Position numbers and translations under genes: made by a program. From Arthrinium phaeospermum (taxonomy: Eukaryota > Ascomycota > Sordariomycetes > Amphisphaeriales > Apiosporaceae), in assembly GCA_006503535.1 (NCBI GenBank), contig QYRS01000005.1, positions 3,224,001 through 3,288,000 on the forward strand: 64,000 nucleotides of DNA, read 5' to 3'. Under the pieces are notes generated by a model. That model saw nothing but the letters and a program-made list of their open reading frames with translations. It made no database searches and was not told the DNA's origin. Positions 43,854 to 54,561 of the stretch are shown here, piece by piece; position 1 is the first letter of the stretch; the number at the start of each line of letters is the position of its first letter.

Positions 43854-46800
43854 GGTTGTTGGTGTTGTTCTTCGTGCGTCTGAAGTAGCGAAAGACTGGG
43901 AGAAACGAGCTCGTCAAATGAAGCTGAAAAGAAAGGTGGGAATGTGGAACGAAAGATGGGAAGACACAAGCGAGTGCGGTTCTTCTTCAACTTCTTCTGA
44001 TGAAATACCCTGCTGCTGATGGGATGGGAGGATGCAAGTATTATTTGGCAGTTTGGGGGCGGTGGGAGGCTGCCTGATATACTCCATGTCTTGCATCCGC
44101 GTCCGCATTGCATCGCAGCGTGCGCGCGTGCTGGTGCCATGTGCGGCCCAGTTTCTCCAGCTTCAATATCGATAATTGTGTCATCGAGAACGTCACATCT
44201 CGTCCTCGCGAATAGCTGAGGGAGACGTACTGGGCTTGTGGGGAAGAGCTCTCAGCCGCATGGGCTGGCTGACGTGGTCCAGGCAGTGTCATGAGAAAAG
44301 GCCGAGGTCACCAAGCGTGCCCAGAACCAACCGCCATCTCCACAGTAAGGAGCCTTGAAGCCTTCCACGGAGTCGAAGGCTCAGGAACGCCGAGTTCATA
44401 GAACGTAACAGGAAACCTTAGTCTCCCCTGGCTTCTGGTTTTCCGGCCAATAAAACGGAAGCTGCGGTGTAGAGCCGTTGGTGTGGGAATACTGGGCCGT
44501 GTACGTAGTCCGAATAGCGTTGCCCGGTGCCCACTATTGCGATCGAAATCGAGGGGTACTTCACGGAGAATCTGGACGGCCCTGACTCGCAAGACTATTG
44601 AAATACCCAGTCTGAGCTCATTATAGAATCACCATCATCGAAATCGTATAGCAGACGGGAAGTTTATAACGCGCCATTGCGGCCTGCGAGTGGCTGGTGG
44701 CCATATCCGAAGACGCCGTCTCGCAACCATTAGAGTTAGCGGGTGCAGAATAGGCATGAACGTCACAAAGCGCCCATGGAAGTCGAATCGGATAATATTC
44801 TCTTCTCATTAGCACTGCCGTCCCATCCTGTTTTCGTGAACAATCAAAAACTTGCCAAAAATAACGACGCGAAAACCACCCGATTGACGGACTGGAAGAA
44901 AAAAGTACCCGTAGCTGGATTACCGGTTGTGGTTTAAGGGGTGTTCGGCCGGTTCCACTGCAGTCCAGCGCTCCGGGCCCGAACTAGACAGACTAAAACC
45001 GGATTCGAAATGTTCTTTCCAACTCCTGCTCATTGTGATATTCGCATTTTGTGGGTGAATGGTGAATAGTTGGCTGCTTATTCTTCCCAGCTCGAACCCA
45101 CCTCTTTCCAACTCCACGTGATTCTCAAGGTTTCGCTCCGCAGAACACATGAAGAATCATGATGATGAGAGATAGAAGAAAAGAAAGCGCTCAAGACTTC
45201 CATGTGTCTCCGCGTCAAACTTTTTCAGTGCGTCTGCGGCTGCACCTGTCATCTGATTCTTCAGCGAGATGCAGTGAGTAAATGCGACATCATGTATCCG
45301 CCCTGCTCATGCGCCTGCAGAGCTAGACCGAAAACCAGGCGGCCGGTTACGTGCATCAGTCCAGCAGCAGCGGCAGTCGTGAAGCAATTGGACCGTTCTC
45401 CTTCACGTGTCTTTCTGTCTGTTGCTGAGACGTCGTCATGGATATCGATTCTCAGGAAACATGGCCGGCTGAGTTACATGTGTTTTGAGAAGAGAAGACA
45501 CTCAACACTGGTGCAGGCCTGCGCGGGGTTCGTCAGCCTCTCAGCGTCTTGCTTAGCTTCTGCTGCCAAGCTGCTGCCCCTCGATTTCGGCCTACCGGCT
45601 GTGGACCCCCGCCCCAGCGCCAGCTCTGGAAGGGTAAGGTGCGGCTGAATGGGACGAACGTCCAGTCGGTTTCCAGGGATCGACAGACCCTATTGCATCC
45701 ACTTCCAGCATCACAAATACCTTCACCCGAGTGCGCCGTTGCTAGCTTCCCTCAGCAACTACCGGCTAGTCCGGAACAAGTTGCCCGTTTGAGGCCATGG
45801 CTGGCGGTTTGGTGAAGCTTTCAGTCATCGGCAGAGTCATCATTTATCATGATTGAAATGTAGTTTCTCGTATTCACAGCTAGCCTCCATTTTCCACCCT
45901 CAAACTTACCTACCGTAGGTATGCCGTCTCCAAGTCGGACAATTGTCCCAACAACATCGACCAGTAACATGCGGAGGCTCACCGCATCGGCCCCTGGTGC
46001 CTGAAACCCCTCAACTGGGCAATATATTGAACCGACCCGAGAGAGAACTAACGATCCGCCCGTTTAGCGACCGCGGCGGTGGTGGAGACAAGGAAGGCTC
46101 TTTCTGCGTTGCCACCGCGCCGTCGCGTAAAGACAGATCGGCAGGCCGAAGCAGCTCACGAAAGAAAGGTCGATTCATACTCCTACGTTATCCGATTAGA
46201 AAACATATTGCTAGAATTAATAGAACTCTTGAGAAGTCGGAGGCTCTCTGCCCACACCAGAGACGAAAAAAACCTGGAATCCTCTCGTCGCCAAGCGATA
46301 TACCGATCGACCGATCGCTCCACCCGGTGGGCGCCTCCACGACCATGACATCAAACCGTCGTGGCCCATTCGCAAGCGATTACCAACTGGTCAAGTAGGC
46401 AGAACCTGTTCCTGAAGCGCACTGGCTGCTGGATATCGTCTCGGAGCCGACAAGCGACCGCAGGAATAAACCTCCACCGACAGCCTTGATTAAGTATTCC
46501 GCTTACTCCAGATTGCGACAGTGGAATAAACGAGTACTGCTGTAATAATCTTCTGTTGAACTTCTGATTCCAGAAGAGACCTGCCGGTTTATTCTCGCAG
46601 GAACTTGCTGGGTCTCGCCGCGGAGCCTATGCACTACTAAAGACGTATCAAGGCAGCAATCAATTCTTGCTCTACTGCTATGCCTATGTGCGTGACGGCC
46701 GTCATGCCGCGCCAGGTTGGTAATGCGATTTCAAATCATTCGCCAAGAGCTGCTTCCGTATTGACTGCTAATTTTCAAGTCGAACCCTCGTGGACATCGC

Positions 46801-46961
46801 TGGACGCAAGTCAGTCAGTCAGCTTAGACCTCACTGAAGTCAGTGATCGATCACCCGCGGTAGATCAAATCTCCTGAACCAAACCCCCTCTCCTCTTCTG
46901 GAAATACCCCAGCAAGGCTGGCTTAACCAGACCAGATCCAATCATGTCTCTCATCTTTCCT
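43854..46961. other. Intergenic, about 3.1 kb without a supported gene
   Basis: Contains the wall-protein promoter (AG-rich leader near 43855-44000) and a possible MITE-related sequence at 46455-46605. Scattered open frames show no family motif. Confidence 0.5.
46455..46605. mobile_element. Possible degenerate MITE related to the 2.5/16.9-kb elements
   Basis: The left end GACCGCAGGAATAAACCTCC and the inverted right end CCTGCGAGAATAAACCGG form an imperfect terminal inverted repeat. The interior repeats GGAATAAAC and ATTCCGCTTACTCC, words shared with the two better copies. No target duplication is clear. Confidence 0.35.
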
Positions 46962-49293
46962 CTATTCCCCCAGAAGCTGCTGCGCCCGGATACGCATCTT
47001 GGCCAGCTTCAAGAGGCTGCTGCCGGCCACCTTGCTGCTGCCGCCGCTACCATTACCCGCGCCCTCCTCTTCTCCGTTCTCGCTCTCGTTCTCGGCGACC
47101 TGCAGCACCATCGCCGTCTTGATCAGGTTCTTGATCTCGCGCCCGTTGAGGTCCAGGCTCGCGAGCTGGTCGAGGTCCGCCTGCCCGACGTCGAAACGGC
47201 CCGCGCCCCCGTTGATGTCGACAAAGTTGCGCCAGACCTCGCGGCGGGCCGCCTCGGTCAGGGGGTCGAACGGCAGCATCAGGTCGATGCGCGACTGGAA
47301 GGCCGCGTCGACGCTCTCCATGCGGTTCGTGGTCAGGAAGAGGATGCCCTGGTAGTGCTCGAGCTTGCGTAGGAAGACTGTTCTTTCGTTAGTGACTGGG
47401 GCCTGAGTGCAACAGCTATTGCTTTGGCTTAAGTAAGTAGGCAAGTATACTTACTGGATACCAGCTCGTTGCGCTGCAGCCCATCGAGGGATCGCTTCGC
47501 CAGGAACACGTCGGCCTCGTCCAGGAGCATGACGGCGTTCCACAAGGCGCAGCACCGGAACGCTGCGTCGAGTGCGGCCTCGACCGAGCTAGGCTTCGTG
47601 CTTAACTCCCCCGCGCTCACGGCGTAAAGGGGCACGCGGCACTCCTCGGCCACGGCCTCGGCCGTCATGGTCTTGCCCGTACCCGGCGGGCCGAACGTCA
47701 GAAGGATCATGCCGCGGCCCTTCCCGGGCACCACGTCGACGTCGACGTTGGCCTTCTGCTTGTGCTTGATGGCGGCGAGAGTCATGTCCTTGATGCCGTC
47801 CTGGAGGACGAGTTGCTGGAAGATCTCGGGGCGCCACTCGATGTCCGATAGGTGTTCGACGTAGAAGGTGTCTTTTGGTGTGGAAGTGAAAAGAGGGAGG
47901 TTAGCAATTAGCCCAGTAGGTAGACTATCTGATGCAGAGGTAATGGGTGATACTTACACCACGTTCTGCTGTTCATGTTCATCCCTTTGACATGCGTGTG
48001 AGTTACCATGCATTGTTCATCGGTCAATGGCGGCTGATCTGCGACTCCACGTTTGACCGTGACGTCTTGGCCTTCAGAGCCTTTGGGATCCCGTCGACCC
48101 GATGTATGGTGTACGTCATCATTAGGATCGTGGGAGTACCAGTCAGTAGGATCGTCTTCGTAAGGCCGACCTGTAAATGCTGCTGGTCGAGAATACGCTG
48201 AAATGCGATCAATCGGTGGCCAAGGCGGGTGATTCAACTTTTGGCAGTCGTAAAAGGCCTGAGCATCAATCACGACTCTGCCACGGACCTGCTCGTAAAG
48301 GGTTAGCCAGAGGCGATAAAATCGAGAGCAGTACACTTGCGGAAGTGCCAAGAGCCATATATCACTTACCGGACATCCTCCCTCACCCGGAGAAATGCTT
48401 CCGCTCCACTCGCTACGGCCGACCCCGTCGAAGAACCTGAAGTGGTATCCCTGCAGCGCCTCGAACTGGCGACCGCGAGCAACGAGCTGTTTGGTGATGA
48501 GCGCTTGATCCTGGCGCCATTTGAGAGGACAGATGGTCAGAGAGTCGATAGGCACTTCGCCACCGTAGCCCTGAATCCGCACCGACGAGCCTCGGAACCC
48601 GAAACGGCGGCCGTTCCAGTCGATACTTTCGAGCGTGGCGAGCCAAAAGCCACCAACCTCCTGGAAGCCACGCAGGTAGTGGGCAGAAGTGATGCCGTCG
48701 CTTGACGTGGTGACCACGACCTCGCCCAGCGAAAAGACCAGGTCCAGCTTGTTGTAGGCAATGGTGCCGGACTTGTAGAGCTTCGCAATGGTCTTGCCCG
48801 AGCCGGCCATGGCGACATCGAAGACTTTGATGAGGAGCGATGCGTCCTCGCGGCTCTCATCGTCCTGGACCGTGTCACGGTACTGGCGGAGAGCATCCCA
48901 GCGATGGAGGATGGGCTTGTACGGCTTCTCCAACGTGAGGGACTCCTTGGTCGTATCCACGCCGGGATAGTCCTCCAGAACTACTCCAAGCGTCTTGAGC
49001 GGTCGGCCGCGAATGGTGACGGAATCGGAGCTCCATGTATTATTGGTTTCGTCTACCTTCTTGCGATGGACAATATTGTAGGTAGCCATCTCCTGTTCCA
49101 GGGCGGCCGACGCCTGGTCCGGGTTCGGGTACTCGGACCAGTGAAACTCATCTTCCTGGCCGTACAAGTACTTCACTTGGGGGTGGACGAAGTCGGGAAC
49201 CGAGCTGCTGGACGAAGCTGAGCCCGGTCCCGGCAATGGGCGTGTTGGAGGTGCTGGAACCATAGCACGAGAAAGACCTGACCATTCATTCAT
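46962..49293 (-). CDS. AAA+ ATPase with fungal DUF7025-type N-terminal region
   Basis: Four exons, 49293-48370, 48288-47958, 47871-47455 and 47377-46962, give 695 residues. Introns are 81, 86 and 77 bp with GTAAGT donors and CTAAC branches. The N-terminal 440 residues contain the recruitment-type region usual in this fungal family (KPYKPILHRWDAL, FLATLESIDWNGRRFGFRG, GRVVIDAQAFYDCQ). The ATPase domain has FGPPGTGKTMTAEAVAEE (Walker A, about 478), NAVMLLDEADVFL (Walker B, about 530), GILFLTTNRMESVDAAFQSRIDL (sensor 1 and arginine finger) and LDLNGREIKNLIKTA (sensor 2 region). A C-terminal lid follows. Members are presumed unfoldases or remodelling ATPases of unknown client. The first intron is 81 bp and stop-free, so its retention would add 27 residues. 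Confidence 0.85.
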
Positions 49294-50338
49294 CGTGCCG
49301 AATCTGACAATGACGCGTGTTTCTAGATATGTAAGATAGCCAAGACAGCAATGACTATGTGTGTGTGTGAAGATGGATGGAGTAAGGATGGGAGATGTGT
49401 GGGTTTATATCCCCGAGCACAAATCAGCACTCGTTTCTTCTGATTTCGGTTGCCTCAGGGAATTTCCATGTAATGAACAATGCTCCGAAGCTGCCCCAGA
49501 AACGGATAGGAGTATCATGAGAATGGTCAAAGACGGTGGCCAAAGGGATCGCTACAGAAGTGCAGCATGCATCAAAGGACACAGAGCCTGAGTGAAAACG
49601 CTGCTGTGTGCTGCTTTGACCCCTGCAGAGGGAGTTCAGGGAGTGGTTTAGATACTCTTTCGGCCTTGGGGAAAACATGGACGGAGGCGCATAAGATTTA
49701 CATTTGTTCTGATTCCCTACCCCATGGAAGAGCCAGGAGCTGTTCAGTGATGTGGAATGAGATGTTGTTCTTTGGTATCAGTTTCCTAACCACATTCCTT
49801 CTCCGCTTTCAAGCTTCCAATCAGCAAACATGCCTTAAGCATCCAGACACAAACGAACAACAGCATGAAACAACAAGGTAGAGTTTTCAGGAAGGATTCT
49901 TCTCCATAGCATATAATGCAGATGGGGTTATTGATTTGAACATGCTGTGCTGTGCTGTGCTGTGCTGTTTGTCATTGCTGATGCGTTTATCAACTTGCGA
50001 CCGATCGAGCCCACACACCTGGGTTTTGAACTCCTACTTAATCCTGCCTTAACGTTCAGAGGGATCATCAAGCTTCCAGCAGCTGTCCAAATCTCACGAG
50101 GAACATGATCATGATTCTTTCTAATGATTCTTCTAATTAGGGATATGTCTACAACGCCTCGCTCCTTGACAATATGACATCAGCAATAAATAAGTACATG
50201 CTCGTGACAATAATATGTACAGACCGGCCCCCAATCTAATAAGCGGTCTCTCTCGCATTATAGCGCATGGGCAGCCCCCTTCCTCCTCAACCTCCACTCT
50301 CGTAGCCCCTGAACCACCTAATGTAACCAATTCCGATC
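49294..50338. other. Intergenic with a (TGTGC)n microsatellite
   Basis: A pentanucleotide run of about five TGTGC units lies at 49943-49968. The left part is the promoter side of the AAA ATPase and the right part is the 3' flank of the lectin-like gene. No gene recognised. Confidence 0.55.
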
Positions 50339-51976
50339 TCAATCGATGGGCAAGTACCCCAGATCCTTCCAATCGGTCCCATCGAACTGCACCTCCCGTA
50401 CTTGCCCCGCGCCGCCGGCCTGGAAGTAGCAGCGGCACATGTCGTACGCGCCCGAGAGCTCCACGCCGGAGCCGTCCCAGGCCGCGGGCGTCAAGCAGGT
50501 GATATCCGTACCCTGGTCCGCCCCGTCGAAGGCGGCGTAATGCCGGGGCCCCTGCCACCCGGACTTGTCGTTCTGCCAGATCATCTGGACGGCCCCCTGC
50601 GCGTCCGCGTAGAGGATGTACGTGTTGACGAACTGGTCCGGGTCGCCGCTGCTCTGCGCCGACCGCGCCACCGTGAACGCGGCGAGGGGCGCGTCTGGCG
50701 GGATCGTCAGGTCTTTCAGGTTGTTCGCGATATCTCCTGGAGAAGGGGGTCAGTGACGAAGAGATAGACTAGAAGAAATAAACGCACCACTAGCCCAGGC
50801 GAACCCCGTGTTGTTCCCCATCCGGTCCGCGAGGTAATTGTAGACCTTCTGGTCACCGCGGCGGTAGACCAAGCCGCCGGCGTCCTTGTACTTGGCCGCG
50901 GCGGGGACGACGACGAGGCCCGAGCCGGGCGAGGCGGCGATGTCGATGTCGGTGGTGCTGTCCCAAAGCACCTTGCCGCCCGTCAGGCCCCAGTAGCGCG
51001 TCCACCGCAGCTTGCCGCCGACGTCCTGCGACAGCACGAAGGGCCAGTAGGCGCCGAGCCGCGAGTTGGGCGCCGCCGTCTGTGGGTAGTTGTTGAGCTC
51101 GCCGCTCTTGCCCGTGTCCTTGACGTTGGGCGGGAAGATCTGCTGGCGGATCGTCGAGGCGTCGTCAAAGTAGAACAGCTTCCACTCGCCCGCCTTGGCG
51201 TTCTCGACCGACGTCGCCGCGGCCAGGGACGTGTTGGGCTTGGCCTTGTATTCCATCTCGTCGAGCAGCGTCGGGGTCTTGTTCCACCCCGTCTCCGTGC
51301 TGGAGCAGTTGGAGAAGCGCAATACCTGATCGGGCCCCTGGTAGAAGAGGCGGATGTGGTACCCGCTGCCTTCGCGCCAGCCCGTGACGGCCAGGCGCGA
51401 CCCGGGCCGAATGGTTTTCCGCGGAGCCGTGCTATTGCCAGCGCCACTGCTACTACTACTACCCGCTCCAACTTGGTCTTCGGATACGCTACTGGAAGAG
51501 CGGGCGGCGCGGGTCCCCAGCACTCCACCCAGCACGGCGCCGAGGATCACGACGAGGGCCGCAATGACGCCCAATACGATCCACAGGCGGCGGCGACTGC
51601 GATTTGGCTTTGTCGTCGTTGGGGCGGCCGAGGCAGTCGGCAATCCGCTTGGATCAAAATGGTGATTTAGTCCTCCTCCCGGGGGAGGAGTCGCCTCCAG
51701 GCCAGGCGAGGCATAGAGCTCCCGGTCGGAGAAGTAGCCACCACCCTCTTTTGCGGCCCCGGGGGCTGCGACCTGCAAGCCGGACGGGACCTGGTGTTCG
51801 TCGGGGGAGACCTGCTTTGCGGTATCGCCGGCGTAGTAGTCTCGATGTAGGCCGGTTTGGTCTACGCGCGAGTCCACTTCCAGACCCGCCTGCTCGTGGT
51901 AGAGATGAGAGCCAGTCGTTGACGTCGGCGTGGGCCCTGTTGCCCCGTGGTGGCCGTCATACATGTCGTTGCTCAT
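50339..51976 (-). CDS. Single-pass membrane protein with fucose-lectin-like propeller ectodomain (paralogue B)
   Basis: Exons 51976-50788 and 50736-50339 give 528 residues; the 51-bp intron has donor GTGCGT and acceptor TCCAG and sits at the same place (before GD-ANNL) as the last intron of paralogue A. The cytosolic head repeats the A motif (QAGLEVDSRVDQTGLHRDYYAGDTAKQ) and has PSGLQVA and SPGLEAT repeats. The anchor is RRRLWIVLGVIAALVVILGAVLGGVLG (about 125-151). The ectodomain blades align with A throughout (SRLAVTGWREGSGYHIRLFYQGPDQVLRFS, KLRWTRYWGL, TDITCLTPAAWDGSGVELSGAYDMCRCYFQAGG, WKDLGYLPID). Paralogue B lacks A's first intron. Likely surface glycan-binding; specificity untested. Confidence 0.75.
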
Positions 51977-53166
51977 GGTGGCGTGCGCGGGCGCATCAAC
52001 AACAACGACAGCAGTCGCAGCGACGAGTAGTAATCTGAGTCATTTGCAAAATGGGATTGAGAAACGAAGGCAAGAGAAAACAATATCGAACGAGAGTGGG
52101 CGATCTTGGGCAGCCACATCCCTCCCGGCCCCCACCCATGCTTACTTCTTCTTCATGGCTAGTCCTCTATAAGAAATTGGCTGTCAGACGGACAGGCAGG
52201 CTCTGAGCTAGGGGCTGAACTTGCAATTATAACATGCAGATCACAGTGCTAATGCAGCCATCGCGCTCAGTACGACAGCAACTTACAAAACGGCGACTCT
52301 CGAAAACGCATATGCGGGTAAGACAGTATTAGAAACAGTTCGATATATTATAAACGCTTGGTATTTCTCCGAATCGCACTTTATATACAAGTGCTTTGAT
52401 GCTGTTGTGGTACAGTGAGGAAATGTGGATGTGGGAAGAGGAGAATGGCGGGCGGTGCTAAGCAAAAGCCATCCACACTTATCAACGGTTAGCGCTTGAG
52501 AAACATGGCCAATCGAAGCCAATCGAGTATCTCTTGCGGTAACCACATATAGTCAAACCGCCTTGGCGTTGTGGGGGTCTCGAGGGACTCCTTGGAGTTT
52601 CCGAATGGGAGTCAGCTTACCGAAACCACGACATGCTCCTCATGTATGGTAGATTGCCTATGACAAGCTTTTACGTGCAGCTTGAGCCCAGCCTTGTGTT
52701 CCCTGCATCGCCTAGGTACACTCTGCAGCCACCAATCATGATCCCCCATTGCCGTGCAAGGTCGTGCGTGTATAACCATGATTCGCTGCCGAAAATTTTC
52801 CTATTCAATGATGTCTGCGCTTCCTTTGCGCTGCTATTCGGTGGCCGACGACTTCGCTGGCCACGGCAATGCCATGTAAGAACGGCCTGTCGCGCGCATA
52901 ACCGTTCAGCTCGCAGACACCCCAGTTCCAGCGCTACATACGACGCGGACACCCGCTGGACCTGCATCTACTTGTACATTCTAGCAAGCGACCACCTGGC
53001 TCGCACGAGGTCGGCAATGCGGACGTCGATGCATGAGTTCAAGCAATGTATTCGTGGGTATATGTAGCGTAGCTTCGTGTGTTCGGCCTCGTGTGTTCAA
53101 TTCCCCCTCCTCCTCCTGCGTGCTCGTTCCATTCCCCAACATAACAATCATCCCGCCCTAGGTATC
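51977..53166. other. Intergenic, nothing recognised
   Basis: The first part is the promoter and leader of lectin paralogue B. The remainder shows no coding support, RNA gene or repeat. Confidence 0.5.
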
Positions 53167-53751
53167 TCAGTCTCGCTTCTTCTCCCACTTCTTCCCCCAC
53201 TTCTTCTCTTTCGTTTTCGAGGATGGCGACTCCTCCAGACTGTTGTTCCCGCCCCCGCCGAGGTGCTCGTCCGGCGTCGGCTGCCCGAGCGCCTGGTTGC
53301 CGAGCTCCTCGACAAAGTACCGGAGGAAGCTGCCCTTCTGCGGCCCTACGCCCTGCTCCTCGGTCGCCTCGCCGGGGCGCATGGGCTCGCCGCCCGGGTG
53401 CGGGCCGTTTTGGCGCTCGTCGATGACGCGGTGGACGCGCCGGACGCCGGCGTGGAAGGAGGGGGATCTCAGGAGCTGTTGCGCATGATGGGATTATTAG
53501 TATCGGTAAGTAGGTATGCAAGGCGTTTTTGTGCGCTTTTCCGAGGTGGCCGGGTTGGGTGGTGTTGTGTTAAGACTCGGGGGGAGAGATGAAATACTGA
53601 CGGTTTCGACCATTCCATCCTGCGTCCGATTCTCAGATTAGCGGCTAGATCTATCGCGCGCGGGGCTCCAGGCTCCAGCTCTAACGGTGGGTACGGGACT
53701 TACCACTGGCACGGTGAAAGCTGCTGTGACCCAGTTCCAACGTCCTACCAT
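53167..53751 (-). CDS. Small mitochondrial-type protein, probable MIOREX component 7 homologue
   Basis: Three exons: 53751-53704, an 18-nt micro-exon at 53619-53602, and 53475-53167, all joined in phase 0 with good sites (GTAAGT/GCAG, GTCAGT/ACAG with TACTAAT branch). The product is 124 residues: MVGRWNWVTAAFTVPV, DGMVET, then LLRSPSFHAGVRRVHRVIDERQNGPHPG ... GSFLRYFVEEL, and a Lys-rich tail. The LL.SP.FH..VRR.HR pattern followed by a GGT/GPxxxSFLxxF block is what I recall of the Mrx7 family (PF10906), small proteins associated with yeast mitochondrial expressosomes. The N-terminus is short, with no obvious long presequence. Family assignment is from memory of the motif only. Confidence 0.55.
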
Positions 53752-54561
53752 CTTGTTTGCGCTGGTCGAATTGATCAATGATTCCAAGGTGTCTTGTTTG
53801 TCGTCAACTCTGCATCTGACAGAGGGTTATCGATTGAGTATTTAAGTCGAGAGAGAAACGCAGATGCATTGATTGAAGTGAAGGCGGCGGTGCACATGAC
53901 AACCATCAATTAATTGCCGAAGGTCGATGGCGAACTTTGGGGGGAGGTGGAATTGCTCCAGGTCCAATTGGAAGGAATCCATGACGTGGGGCAACTGCTG
54001 TCGTCTGGTGCGCTGGCCTGGCGCGCCCACAAACTCCACTGGCTCGAACCCCTAAGTGATCCCGACTCTGTTCTAGACGCTGAAGCAGCAGCAGCAGTGG
54101 CAGGCCTCCGACAACATTCAACGGTACGCATCGCATTTTCAGTATTCCCTCAATAGCGAAAAGGGCGGCATTGCATGATTCAATGGGAAGAACCCCGTTC
54201 ATTTGCTGTTGAAAATGGGTCATTCAAATTTGTTTCGTCTCACATCCGAGAGTCGTCCACCAATCTCTCTCGTTCGGTCTGGATATATCCCAAGACGAGG
54301 AGGGCCTTGGACACTGTGGACCATTTACCTTTGTTGCCGTCCCGTCTCGCCTTAAACCCCTTGGAGGCCATGCTTAGAATCTTGGGTACGTGTATTCGTT
54401 CAGAACCATGCGAGATCCCGGCCAAGTCGTCGTTTAGTGTGCGTAATGTACGTAGTAATGGCATATACTCGGTTTACTTTCGATTCCCCATGGAGGAGGT
54501 CACATCAGACATATCACAGTATACACGCGCGCCCAGGGTAGTCGTTACTACTAACTTGCTG
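53752..54561. other. Intergenic, nothing recognised
   Basis: Promoter side of the small mitochondrial-type gene on the left and 3' flank of the Zn2Cys6 gene on the right. No supported coding frame. Confidence 0.5.

Noticed and set aside
48289..48369. Reading the AAA ATPase straight through this 81-bp segment
   Set aside because: It is open in frame, but has GTAAGT donor, GGCTAAC branch and GAGCAG acceptor, and its removal joins GGCP to VRGRVVIDAQAFYDC.
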